The notes under the pieces: model-generated
The model's input: only the letters and a program-made list of their open reading frames with translations
Database searches by the model: none
Told to the model about the DNA's origin: nothing
Part shown: piece by piece, positions 1-12,071 of the stretch
Layout: each line of letters begins with the position of its first letter
Numbering within the stretch: position 1 is the stretch's first letter
Assembly: GCF_024708915.1 (NCBI RefSeq)
Contig: NZ_JANJXQ010000040.1
Coordinates: forward strand, 1 to 13,021
Direction of reading: 5' to 3'
Length of the DNA stretch: 13,021 nucleotides
From: Thiobacillus sp.
GTDB taxonomy: Bacteria > Pseudomonadota > Gammaproteobacteria > Burkholderiales > Thiobacillaceae
Made by a program: the position numbers and the translations under genes

Positions 1-4
1 CCCC

Positions 5-1443
5 ATGACCGAAAACCTCGAAAACCAGTCGCAGGACAACCTGGAAACCAGCCTCGCGCAGGTGCAGGCGCTGCTCGCCAAGATGCGGCTGGTGGAGGAG
101 CTCGTCCACAAGCAGGGCGGGCCGCGCCAGGATCTGGTCGAGAACCTGGTGCACAAGCAGAACCTGACCGAGTTGCAGCGGCACATGGAAACGCTGCACC
201 CGGCGGACGTGGCCTACATTCTGGAAGCGCTGCCGCTGGACGAGCGCCGGCTGGTGTGGGATCTGGTCAAGGCGGAGCACGACGGCGAGATTCTGCTGGA
301 GGTCTCCGATTCGGTGCGCGAATCGCTGATCCAGACCATGGACAAGGCGGAGCTGCTGGCTGCCGCCGAATCGCTCGACACCGACGAGATCGCCGACATC
401 GCGGCCGACCTGCCGTACGACGTGATCCAGGAACTGCTCACCAGCCTGGATGCGCAGAAGCGCGCGCACCTGCAATCGGCGCTGGCCTATCCGGAGGACA
501 CGGTGGGCGCGCTGATGGACTTCGAGATGGTGACCATCCGCGCCGACGTCACGCTGGAAGTCGCGTTGCGCTACCTGCGCCGTCTCGGCGAGCTGCCCGA
601 CCAGTTGGACAAGCTGTTCGTGGTCGACCGCGATGACGCGATCATCGGCGTGCTGCCGCTGAAAAGACTGCTGACTACCGACCCCGAGGCCTCGGTGGCG
701 GCGGTGATGGTCGAGGATTTCATCAAGTTCCACCCCGAGGACGAGGCGCACGAGGCGGCGCAGGCGTTCGAGCGCTACGACCTGGTGATGGCACCGGTGG
801 TGGATATGCAGGGGCGGCTGATCGGCCGTCTCACCGTCGACGCGGTACTCGACTATATCCGCGAATCGGCCGACGCCGACATGCTGTCGATGGCCGGTCT
901 GAAAGAAGAGGAAGACCTGTTCTCCACCGTGTGGCGTTCGGCGAAGAACCGCTGGATGTGGCTGGCGATCAACCTCGCCACCGCTTTCATCGCCTCGCGC
1001 GTGATCGGCGCATTCGAGGGCTCGATCGAAAAGCTCGCCGCGCTGGCGGCACTGATGCCGATCATCGCCGGTATCGGCGGCAACACCGGCAACCAGACCA
1101 TCGCCCTGATCGTGCGCGGCCTGGCACTGGGCCAGATCACCCAGGCCAACGCGCGCCGCCTGATCGTGAAGGAGCTCGGCGTCGCCCTGTTCAACGGCCT
1201 GTTGTGGGGTTCGGTGGTCGGCGTCTTCGCCTGGCTGCTGTACGACAACCCGGCGCTGGGCGGGGTGATGGCGCTGGCGATGCTGCTGAATCTGCTGGTC
1301 GCCGCGCTGGCCGGCATCTTCATTCCGATGACGCTGGAACGCATGAAGCGCGACCCGGCCATCGGCTCGTCGGTGCTGCTCACCTTCACCACCGACAGCA
1401 TGGGCTTCTTCATCTTCCTCGGGCTCGCCACCCTGCTGCTGCT

Positions 1444-1447
<4 letters not shown>
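5..1447 (+). CDS. mgtE: Magnesium transporter MgtE
   Basis: Inner-membrane Mg2+ channel/transporter of the MgtE family, 480 aa, a normal length. Residues about 50-155 form the acidic, Leu-rich helical N-domain. Two CBS domains follow (about 165-228 and 229-290), which in this family sense cytoplasmic Mg2+ and gate the pore. The C-terminal membrane part (about 315-480) has roughly five hydrophobic segments. It carries the family signature MPIIAGIGGNTGNQ at 351-364 and the late DPAIGSS...TTDSMG stretch, where Asp464 matches the conserved pore aspartate. Only four bases precede the ATG, so its ribosome-binding site and promoter lie outside the window and the start is unverified. The stop overlaps the next ATG (ATGA at 1444-1447), so the gene heads an operon with the flippase and the TtcA-like gene. 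An Mg2+-responsive leader could lie upstream but cannot be seen. Confidence 0.95.
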
Positions 1448-3182
<1,735 letters not shown>

Positions 3183-3186
<4 letters not shown>

Positions 3187-3932
3187 ACGCGGCGGCCGGC
3201 TGGGTCAAACCCGCGCGCTCGCTGATCGCCGCCGCCGGCCGCGCCATCGGCGACTACCGCATGATCCGCGACGGCGACCGCATCCTGCTGGGGCTGTCGG
3301 GCGGCAAGGACTCGCTGTCGCTGCTGCACACGCTGCATCATCTGCAACAGAAGGCGCCGGTGAAATTCGAGCTGCTGGCCTGCACGGTCGATCCGCAATC
3401 AGACCAGTTCGACCCCTCGCCCCTCCAACCTTATCTGGCCGGACTCGGCGTGCCCTATTTTCTGGAATCGCAGCCGATTCTGGCCGAAGCGCAAAAGACG
3501 CTGACGAAAGACAGCGATTCCTATTGCGCATACTGTTCCAGAATGCGCCGCGGCATCCTCTACCGCGTCGCCCGCGAACAGCGCTGCAACGTCGTCGCGC
3601 TGGCGCAGCACCTCGACGATCTGGCCGAAACGCTGATGATGTCGATGCTGTTCGGCGGCAAGCTCAGGACCATGTCGCCGCATTATCTGAACGATGCCGG
3701 TGATTTGCGCATCGTCCGCCCCTTCGCCTACGCGCGCGAACGCCAGACCCGCGCCTTCGCCGCGGACGCCGGGCTGCCGGTGATCTTCGAGAACTGCCCG
3801 GCGTGTTTCGCCAAGCCGCAGCAGCGCTACGCAATGAAGCAGATGCTGGCGGAGCAGGAGAAAGTCCATCCGCGCATTTTCAACAGCCTGCTCACCGCGA
3901 TGCGGCCGCTGATGGGCGAACCGCCCGCCTGA
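3183..3932 (+). CDS. TtcA-family tRNA thiolation protein (PP-loop ATPase)
   Basis: A 249-aa PP-loop protein of the TtcA family; TtcA thiolates cytidine 32 of tRNA. The ATP-pyrophosphatase loop SGGKDS is at 39-44. Two CxxC pairs, C115/C118 (CAYC) and C205/C208 (CPAC), stand where TtcA binds its iron-sulfur cluster. The stretch SRMRRGILYRVA at 119-130 also matches TtcA. It is shorter than E. coli TtcA (about 310 aa, from memory), and the segment after the first CxxC reads AQHLDD (141-146) where E. coli has GHHRDD. It could therefore be true TtcA or a divergent paralogue, so I give no symbol. The ATG overlaps the flippase stop (ATGA, 3183-3186), making it the last gene of this operon. Ten bases separate it from the convergent gene downstream, with no obvious terminator hairpin between. 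Confidence 0.85.
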
Positions 3933-3942
3933 GGTTTCGCGT

Positions 3943-4452
3943 TCAGCGCTGCGGCTTGCAGCGCTTGCCCTCGTACTCGAAGCGGTGCAGCACGTAGGCC
4001 TTACCGTTCCAGCGTTCCACCGGAAAACAGAACCCCGGACCGCCGACCGAGATGTCGGGCCAGCCGCCGACGCCTTTCGTCCTGAGAAATTCAGGGATGC
4101 CGCTGCCGCCGCTCATCGTGCGCCACGTCCCGTCGGCCTGCCTGCTCAGCACCTGATAACCCGTTTCGGCATGGCCGTAGCAGAATGTGCCGCCTTCCGT
4201 CACCACCGCTTCAGGCCGGCCGTCGCCGTTCAGGTCACGCACGGTCTCGATCGACGCGCCGCGGGTGTTGGGATCGTCGGCGCACATGACCCACATGCCC
4301 TTGCGCTGCACTGCGCCGGCCGCCTTGAACACCGCCGTCTTGTCCGCCTCGCTCAGCGTCGCACCCGCACCTTCGGCCGCTGCCCACTGCATGGCCTGCA
4401 CCAGACTCAGCGCGCCAAGACCTCCCAGCGCGACGATTGAAGTCATCTTCAT
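3943..4452 (-). CDS. Small exported protein of unknown function with FG-GAP-like motif
   Basis: Unrecognised 169-aa protein. I chose the ATG at 4452 because a strong AAAGGAGG ribosome-binding site (AGGAGG at 4458-4463) lies five bases upstream; the frame stays open further upstream but has no such site there. The N-terminus (MKMTSIVALGGLGALSLVQA) is a short basic start plus a hydrophobic segment, consistent with a signal peptide or anchor. Residues 73-84, DLNGDGRPEAVV, are a calcium-loop motif of the FG-GAP/VCBS kind, present once rather than as the multiple blades of a propeller. There are four cysteines in the predicted mature part (57, 91, 142, 165), enough for two disulfides, which suits the periplasm. 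It is convergent with the TtcA-like gene and divergent from the aminotransferase gene, so probably monocistronic. Function unknown. Confidence 0.8.
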   Translation of the reverse strand: MKMTSIVALGGLGALSLVQAMQWAAAEGAGATLSEADKTAVFKAAGAVQRKGMWVMCADDPNTRGASIETVRDLNGDGRPEAVVTEGGTFCYGHAETGYQVLSRQADGTWRTMSGGSGIPEFLRTKGVGGWPDISVGGPGFCFPVERWNGKAYVLHRFEYEGKRCKPQR

Positions 4453-4587
4453 CGCCGCCTCCTTTCCAGTGAAAACCTCACCATAGACGCCATTGCCCAG
4501 AGCGGCACTGGATTTTCCGGCCGCCGCCATTTACCCGTAGAATCAAGTCTTTGTTTTGCTTGAATTTTCCACACAGAGACCAAGGTT

Positions 4588-5703
4588 ATGACGGCTTCTT
4601 TCATCCCCCCCAAACGCATTCTCATGGGGCCCGGCCCCTCCGACGTGCCGCAGCGCATCCTCGACGCGATGGCGCGTCCGACCATCGGCCACCTCGACCC
4701 CGCCTTCGTCGACCTGATGGAGCAGATCAAGTCGATGCTGCGCATGGCGTTCCAGACCGGGAACGCGCTGACCTTCCCGGTCTCGGCGCCCGGCTCGGCG
4801 GGGATGGAAATGTGCTTCGTCAACCTGGTGGAACCGGGCGACAAGGTGATCGTGTGCAGGAACGGCGTATTCGGCGGGCGCATGCTGGAAAACGTCAAGC
4901 GCAGCGGCGGCGTGCCGGTGATCGTCGACGACGCCTGGGGTGCGCCGGTCGACCCGCAGAAAGTGCGCGACGCTTTCAAGGCGAATCCCGACGCCAAAGT
5001 GCTGGCGTTTGTACATGCCGAAACCTCGACCGGCGCGCAGTCGGATGCCGCAACGCTCGCCAGGATCGCGCAGGAAGCAGGCGCCTTGACCATCATGGAC
5101 TGCGTCACCAGCCTCGCCGGTACGCCGGTCCATCTCGACCAGTGGGGCATCGACGCGGCGTATTCCGGCAGCCAGAAGTGCCTGTCGTGCACGCCGGGGC
5201 TGTCGCCGGTGTCGTTCTCCGAGCGCGCCATCGCCCGCATCAAGGCGCGCACGACTGCGGTGCAGAGCTGGTTCCTCGATCTGAATCTGGTGCTCGGCTA
5301 CTGGCAGTCCGCCGGCAAGCGCACCTACCACCACACCGCGCCGGTCAACCCGATGTACGGCCTGCACGAAGCGCTGGTGATGCTGGAGGAAGAAGGCCTG
5401 GAAAACGCCTGGGCGCGCCACCGCGCCATGCACGACCAGCTCAAGGCCGGGCTCGAAGGCATGGGCCTGCGCTACGTGGTCGAGGCCTCCGCGCGCCTGC
5501 CGCAACTCAACTCGATCTACGTGCCGGAAGGCGTCGACGAGGCTGCGGTGCGCACCCGCCTGCTGAATGAATTCAACCTGGAAATCGGCGCCGGCCTCGG
5601 CGACATGGCCGGCAAGATTTGGCGCATCGGCCTGATGGGCTATTCTGCCAAACAGGCGAACGTCGACACTTGCCTGAAGGCACTCAAGGCCTGTTTGCCC
5701 TGA
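4588..5703 (+). CDS. Class V aminotransferase, serine/alanine-glyoxylate type
   Basis: A 371-aa PLP-dependent aminotransferase of class V. The opening LMGPGPSDVPQRIL (12-25) is typical of the alanine-glyoxylate/serine-glyoxylate branch. The phosphate-binding GSAGMEM is at 69-75, the ring-contacting Asp171 sits in IMDCVTS, and the PLP lysine is Lys197 in SGSQKCL. Arg346 in WRIGLMG would hold the substrate carboxylate. In autotrophs and methylotrophs such enzymes move an amino group from serine or alanine to glyoxylate (photorespiratory or serine-cycle steps); which amino donor is used here cannot be read from the sequence. The start at 4588 has only weak upstream complementarity (GAGA at 4576-4579). 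The gene is divergent from the exported-protein gene (135-base gap) and is followed after 25 bases by a small acidic-protein gene, probably in one transcript. Confidence 0.9.
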   Translation: MTASFIPPKRILMGPGPSDVPQRILDAMARPTIGHLDPAFVDLMEQIKSMLRMAFQTGNALTFPVSAPGSAGMEMCFVNLVEPGDKVIVCRNGVFGGRMLENVKRSGGVPVIVDDAWGAPVDPQKVRDAFKANPDAKVLAFVHAETSTGAQSDAATLARIAQEAGALTIMDCVTSLAGTPVHLDQWGIDAAYSGSQKCLSCTPGLSPVSFSERAIARIKARTTAVQSWFLDLNLVLGYWQSAGKRTYHHTAPVNPMYGLHEALVMLEEEGLENAWARHRAMHDQLKAGLEGMGLRYVVEASARLPQLNSIYVPEGVDEAAVRTRLLNEFNLEIGAGLGDMAGKIWRIGLMGYSAKQANVDTCLKALKACLP

Positions 5704-5728
5704 CCCCCGACAACCGCAAAGGCCGCCC

Positions 5729-6043
5729 ATGAAAGCCTATTTGATCGATGCCAACCGGAAAACCGTCAGTCCGGTCGAACTGGCTGACGGACTGGCCGGC
5801 ATTCGCCGGCTGATCGGCTACGACTCGGTCGACTCCGAAGAAATCGACGCCAACGGCGACCGCCTGTTCTTCGACGAGGGCTGCTTTCTGCGCGACCAGA
5901 CCGGCAAGGGCCGCTTCAAGCTCGACAGCCTGGTGCCGGTCGCCGACAAGGCAGTGGTCGCGGGGTCCGGCGACGACGGCGCCACGCTCAAGGATGTGGC
6001 GGTCGACCTGGCTGCCTTGCAGCAGCGCATCGCCTGGCTGTAG
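5729..6043 (+). CDS. Small acidic protein, possibly DUF3846-like
   Basis: A 104-aa soluble acidic protein with no signal peptide, membrane helix or cysteine pair. It begins MKAYLIDANRKTVSPVE, continues with a Leu-Ile-Gly-Tyr-Asp segment (28-32), then DRLFFDEGCFL (44-54). This order (an IDxxxRTV-type strand, a helix, then a D-x-L-F-x-DE-G segment) resembles small DUF3846-type proteins as I remember them, which is not proof. A ribosome-binding site AAAGG lies at 5718-5722, six bases before the ATG. The 25-base gap from the aminotransferase implies co-transcription, but nothing shows a shared function. It ends 43 bases from the convergent kup gene. Real gene on composition and spacing; function unknown. 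Confidence 0.8.
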   Translation: MKAYLIDANRKTVSPVELADGLAGIRRLIGYDSVDSEEIDANGDRLFFDEGCFLRDQTGKGRFKLDSLVPVADKAVVAGSGDDGATLKDVAVDLAALQQRIAWL

Positions 6044-6064
6044 GCCCTTCAGGCCTTGCAGGCC
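6042..6064. terminator. Overlapping GGCC inverted repeats between convergent genes
   Basis: The 43-base gap between the convergent small-protein gene and kup holds three GGCC arms nine bases apart (6043-6046, 6052-6055, 6061-6064). Arms one and two form a 5-bp stem AGGCC/GGCCT with a 5-base loop. Arms two and three form an alternative 4-bp stem. The position fits a shared bidirectional terminator, but there is no T-run on either strand and the stems are short, so an intrinsic terminator is doubtful. Confidence 0.25.
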
Positions 6065-6086
6065 GCCTCCGGGAGAGCAGCGAGTC

Positions 6087-7961
6087 TCATATCTCGATTT
6101 GCGTGCCCAGTTCGATCACCCGGTTGGCCGGGATGCGGAAAAAGGTCATGGGGCTGGCGGCGTTGCGCGCCATGGTGGCAAAAAGATGCTCGCGCCAGAG
6201 CGGCATGCCGGCGCCGCGGGTAGGGATCAGGTTTTCCCGGCTGAAGAAGAAGGTGGTATCCATCAGCTCGAACTGCATGCCGCAAGCGCATTCCGACAAA
6301 GCCTGGGGAATATCGATGTCGTCCATGAACCCATAGCGGACGACGACGTGATAAAAGCCTTCGGCCAGTTTCGCCATCTCCAGCCGCCTGTCGGCGGCGA
6401 CATACGGGACTTCGGCATAGCGCACATTCAGGATCACCACCCGCTCGTGCAGCACCTTGTTGTGCTTGAGGTTGTGCAGCAGGGCCGATGGCGCGCCCTG
6501 CGCGTCGGCGGTCATGAATACCGCGGTTCCCGGCACCCGGATCGGCGGATGCGCCAGCAGGACGTCCACGAAAGGCGCGAGCGGCTGCGCGGTCTCCTGC
6601 AGGCGCTGCTGCACGATCTCGCGGCCGCGCTTCCAGGTCACCAGTAGGGTGAAAACCAGCGTGGCCACGACCAGCGGGAACCAGCCGCCGTCCGGGATCT
6701 TGACTGCATTGGCGCTGAAAAAGGCGAGATCGATGGCGAGGAAAACCAGCATGCCGGCCAGCGTCGCGCCGAGGCCGAGCCCCCAACGCACGCGCATGAC
6801 CGTGCCCACCAGGATGGTGTCGATGGCAAAGGTGCCGGTAACGGCAATGCCGTAGGCGGCGGCCAGGTTGCTCGAGCTCTGGAAGCCCACTACCAGCAGG
6901 GCGACGCCGATCATCAGGGTCCAGTTGACGAAGGGGATATAGATCTGGCCGGCCTCGGCGGCGGAGGTATGGCGGATGATCAGGCGCGGCGCATAGCCCA
7001 TCTGGATGACCTGGCGGGTCACCGAGAAGGCGCCCGAGATGACGGCCTGGGAGGCGATCACGGTCGCCGCGGTGGCCAGACCGACCATGGGGTAGAGCGC
7101 CCATTCCGGCGCGAGCATGTAAAACGGATTGCGCACCGCCTCCGGGCTGGCGAGCAGCAGCGCGCCCTGTCCGAAGTAGTTGAGGACCAGGGCCGGCAGG
7201 ACATAGGCGAACCAGACCAGCTGGATGGGGCGGCGGCCGAAGTGCCCCATATCGGCATACAAGGCCTCGGCGCCGGTAATCGCCAGCACCACCGCGCCGA
7301 GGATGAGGAAGCCGGCGACGCCGTGTGCGGCGAAGAAATGCAGGGCATACGCCGGCGAAAGGGCGGCGAGCACCTGCGGATTGCGCAGGATGCCCAGCAG
7401 CCCGAGCAGGCCCAGCACGGCGAACCAGAGCAGCATGACCGGGCCGAACAGTTTGCCGATGGCGGCCGTGCCGTGACGCTGGATGACGAACAGCCCGATC
7501 AGAATGCCCAGCGCCAGCGGCACGATGAAGGGATGCAGCGCCGGCGCGCCCATCTCCAGCCCCTCGACGGCGGACAGCACGGAAATGGCCGGGGTGATCA
7601 GGCTGTCGCCGAAGAACAGGGATGCCCCGAGGAAACCCAGCGACATCAGCACCCAGCGGATGCGCGAGCCTAGCGGAGCCTGCCCTTGAGCGAGCGCGAG
7701 CAGGGCCAGAATGCCCCCCTCTCCCTTGTTGTCGGCCCGCATCATGACGCTGACATATTTCAGCGAAACCACCAGCATGAGCGACCAGAACACCAGCGAG
7801 AGTATGCCCAGGACATTGCCCTCGGTGAGCGCCAGGTGATGCCCGCCGAAGACCTCCTTCATGGTGTAAAGCGGGCTGGTGCCGATATCGCCAAAGACGA
7901 CGCCGAGCGCGCCGAGCGCGAGGGCACTGGATTTGCTGTTTGCCGGCTGGGGCGGGTTCAT
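6087..7961 (-). CDS. kup: Kup low-affinity potassium transporter
   Basis: A 624-aa KUP/HAK/KT-family inner-membrane K+ uptake protein (K+/H+ symport in known members), full length. The signature VFGDIGTSPLYT is at 22-33, ADNKGEGG at 76-83, ITGAEALYADMGHFG at 228-242, TGTFAIDT at 375-382 and KIPDGGWFPL at 421-430. About twelve hydrophobic segments occupy residues 15-445, followed by the family's hydrophilic cytoplasmic domain (about 460-624). The start ATG at 7961 has only a weak upstream GGA, but the N-terminus aligns well with the family. It lies 80 bases downstream of metF on the same strand, so it may be read through from the ahcY operon or have its own promoter; I see no strong terminator or promoter in that gap. 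The gene is convergent with the small acidic-protein gene. Confidence 0.96.
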   Translation of the reverse strand: MNPPQPANSKSSALALGALGVVFGDIGTSPLYTMKEVFGGHHLALTEGNVLGILSLVFWSLMLVVSLKYVSVMMRADNKGEGGILALLALAQGQAPLGSRIRWVLMSLGFLGASLFFGDSLITPAISVLSAVEGLEMGAPALHPFIVPLALGILIGLFVIQRHGTAAIGKLFGPVMLLWFAVLGLLGLLGILRNPQVLAALSPAYALHFFAAHGVAGFLILGAVVLAITGAEALYADMGHFGRRPIQLVWFAYVLPALVLNYFGQGALLLASPEAVRNPFYMLAPEWALYPMVGLATAATVIASQAVISGAFSVTRQVIQMGYAPRLIIRHTSAAEAGQIYIPFVNWTLMIGVALLVVGFQSSSNLAAAYGIAVTGTFAIDTILVGTVMRVRWGLGLGATLAGMLVFLAIDLAFFSANAVKIPDGGWFPLVVATLVFTLLVTWKRGREIVQQRLQETAQPLAPFVDVLLAHPPIRVPGTAVFMTADAQGAPSALLHNLKHNKVLHERVVILNVRYAEVPYVAADRRLEMAKLAEGFYHVVVRYGFMDDIDIPQALSECACGMQFELMDTTFFFSRENLIPTRGAGMPLWREHLFATMARNAASPMTFFRIPANRVIELGTQIEI

Positions 7962-8041
7962 TGTTTTTCCGGCGGCAACGCCTCAGTCACACGCCGCAGC
8001 CCGGCAGCGCGCGTCGTGCGGAACAACGCTTGCGCAAGGCA

Positions 8042-8872
8042 TCACAATCCCAGCCGCTGCCAGATAACGGTGCTCGGTCCCGCCTGGTTCATGGTATAGA
8101 AATGCAGGCCTGGCGCACCGCCGGCCAGCAGGCGGTCGCACAGGTCGGTCACCACGTCGAGGCCGAAGGCGCGGATCGACGCCAGGTCGTCGCCATAGCT
8201 TTCCAGCTTTTTGCGCAGCCAGCGCGGAATCTCGGCGCCGCAGGCATCCGAAAAGCGCGCCAACTGCACATAGTTGCCGATCGGCATGATGCCGGGAACG
8301 ATGGGTATGCCGACGCCGAGCGCGCGCGCGTCTTCGACGAAGTTGAAGTAGGCGGCGGCGCTGAAGAAATACTGCGTGATGGCCGAGTTTGCGCCGGCGT
8401 CGACCTTGCGCTTGAAGTTGACCATATCCTCGGTATAGGAGCGCGCCTGAGGATGGACTTCGGGATAGGCGGCGACTTCAATCTCGAACCAGTCGCCGGT
8501 TTCCTTGCGGATGAAGGCCACCAGTTCGTTGGCGTAGTTGAATTCGCCGGCGTCCATGGTGCCGGAGGGCAGGTCGCCGCGCAGCGCGACCAGGTGGCGG
8601 ATGCCCTGGCTTTTGTATTCGTTGAGGATGTCGCGGATACTCGCTTCGGTCGAGCCGATGCACGACAGATGCGGCGCGGCTTCGGAACCATCGGCCTGGA
8701 TCTCGCGCACGGTTTCCAGGGTGCGGTCGCGGGTGGAGCCGCCGGCTCCGAAGGTGACGGAGAAGAACTTGGGATTGAGCTGCGCCAGCTGTTTGCGGGT
8801 AGCGCGCAGTTTCTCCACGCCTTCCGCCGTCTTCGGCGGAAAAAATTCAAAACTGAAAGTACGGGCGGTCAT
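8042..8872 (-). CDS. metF: Methylenetetrahydrofolate reductase MetF
   Basis: A 276-aa FAD-dependent 5,10-methylenetetrahydrofolate reductase, which makes the 5-methyl-tetrahydrofolate used to remethylate homocysteine. Catalytic FEFFPP is at 8-13 with Glu9 (the E. coli Glu28 equivalent), TFGAGGS at 40-46, LRGD at 97-100 with the flavin-site Asp100, and TQYFF at 166-170 with the folate-site Gln167. It is slightly shorter at the N-terminus than E. coli MetF, as is common. The ribosome-binding site AAAGG lies inside the last codons of the upstream membrane-protein gene, and only three bases separate that stop from this ATG, so translation is probably coupled. It is the third gene after the SAH riboswitch, which places methyl-folate supply under the same control as SAH removal. 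Confidence 0.96.
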   Translation of the reverse strand: MTARTFSFEFFPPKTAEGVEKLRATRKQLAQLNPKFFSVTFGAGGSTRDRTLETVREIQADGSEAAPHLSCIGSTEASIRDILNEYKSQGIRHLVALRGDLPSGTMDAGEFNYANELVAFIRKETGDWFEIEVAAYPEVHPQARSYTEDMVNFKRKVDAGANSAITQYFFSAAAYFNFVEDARALGVGIPIVPGIMPIGNYVQLARFSDACGAEIPRWLRKKLESYGDDLASIRAFGLDVVTDLCDRLLAGGAPGLHFYTMNQAGPSTVIWQRLGL

Positions 8873-8875
8873 GGT

Positions 8876-9223
8876 TCAACCTTTTGCATTGGGGATGAGC
8901 GCGGACAGCGCCCAGGCGATCACGCCGTAGAGGATTGCGCCGACCAGCGCAGAGACGAAGCCCTGCACATGGAATCCCGGCAGCAGCCCGCTGGCCAGCC
9001 AGAACAGCAGGCCGTTCAGCACCAGATAGAAAATACCCAGCGTCAGCACCGTGATCGGCAGCGTGAGGAACGTCAGCACCGGCCGCACCAGCGTGTTGAT
9101 GAAACCGAGCACCAGCGCGGCGGCGAGCGCCGTGCCGAAGCTCGACACCTGAATCGTGGGCAGCAGCCAGGTCACCGCCAGCAGGGCGACGGCATTCAGT
9201 ATCCACAGCAACAGCAGACGCAT
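8876..9223 (-). CDS. Four-helix membrane protein, phage holin IV / YvlD-like family
   Basis: A 115-aa, almost wholly hydrophobic protein with four transmembrane helices (about 2-22, 30-50, 52-77, 85-110). The N-terminus MRLLLLWILNAVALLAVTWLLP, the segment LVLGFINTLVRPVL (37-50) and LTLPITVLTLGIFYLVLNGLLFW (53-75) are typical of the small membrane family named after superfamily IV phage holins (YvlD-like). The holin name is historical; no lytic role is implied and no phage genes are nearby. The start at 9223 follows a GAGGAG ribosome-binding site. The gene sits 23 bases after ahcY and three bases before metF, so it is an integral part of the SAH-controlled operon. Why a membrane protein lies there is unknown. 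A link to transport or membrane handling of a methyl-cycle intermediate is only a guess. Confidence 0.88.
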   Translation of the reverse strand: MRLLLLWILNAVALLAVTWLLPTIQVSSFGTALAAALVLGFINTLVRPVLTFLTLPITVLTLGIFYLVLNGLLFWLASGLLPGFHVQGFVSALVGAILYGVIAWALSALIPNAKG

Positions 9224-9246
9224 GGCGCACTCCTCAGGCGAGTCGA

Positions 9247-10686
<1,440 letters not shown>

Positions 10687-10697
10687 GGTGAAACTCC

Positions 10698-10749
10698 TTG
10701 AATGACAGCAGGTGCGTGCTCGTTTGCCCACAGCCCTGCTGCAAGTCAA
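10698..10749 (-). promoter_or_regulatory. Leader hairpin reaching the ahcY ribosome-binding site
   Basis: Downstream of the riboswitch aptamer the ahcY leader can fold into a long hairpin. The inner stem is CAGCAGG (10735-10741) with CCUGCUG (10706-10712), 7 bp, around a 22-base loop. A short outer stem UUGA (10746-10749) with UCAA (10698-10701) takes in the first two bases of the AAGGAG ribosome-binding site. Separately, UUGCAGC (10738-10744) can pair over 7 bp with GCUGCGA (10802-10808) inside the aptamer, which would exclude both the aptamer pseudoknot and this hairpin. There is no U-run, so control of translation is more likely than termination. The on/off logic cannot be settled by eye. 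Confidence 0.4.
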
Positions 10750-10750
10750 C

Positions 10751-10823
10751 GAGCGCGGTTGAAACGTCGCCTGCGCTGAGCCTGGCTATCGGTAACGATA
10801 GTCGCAGCGCTCCTCAGCGCAGG
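10751..10823 (-). promoter_or_regulatory. SAH riboswitch upstream of ahcY
   Basis: Read on the minus strand, this leader has the architecture of the S-adenosylhomocysteine riboswitch. P1 is a perfect 11-bp stem, CCUGCGCUGAG (10813-10823) with CUCAGCGCAGG (10770-10780). The conserved GAGGAGCGCUGC follows the 5' side of P1. P2 is CUAUCG (10796-10801) with CGAUAG (10786-10791) closing a UUAC loop, followed by the conserved GCCAGGCUC. The pseudoknot pairs GAGCGC (10807-10812) with GCGCUC (10751-10756) after P1. From memory, the Ralstonia aptamer has AACGGCGCUC at the last site; here it reads AACCGCGCUC, with the pairing bases kept. In this class SAH binding raises expression of ahcY and its neighbours, which fits the ahcY-membrane protein-metF operon exactly. 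Confidence 0.93.
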
Positions 10824-10853
10824 GGGGCGAAGCCTCGCCCGAAAGCGGGTGGA

Positions 10854-12059
<1,206 letters not shown>

Positions 12060-12071
12060 GACAGCTCCTGT

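Noticed and set aside
4538..4543. TAGAAT as a -10 element for the aminotransferase gene
   Set aside because: Five of six matches, but no acceptable -35 at 16-18 bases; too weak to list as a feature.
6049..7104. 351-codon minus-strand frame overlapping kup
   Set aside because: Out-of-frame reading of kup; kup itself has complete family signatures.
8876..9223. Phage holin or prophage remnant
   Set aside because: The family name is historical. The gene is tightly embedded between ahcY and metF, and no lysis or phage structural genes are near.
10825..10840. Stem GGGCGA/TCGCCC after metK as an intrinsic terminator
   Set aside because: Six-base stem with a 4-base loop but no T-run on the minus strand. 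It may be leader structure before the riboswitch.
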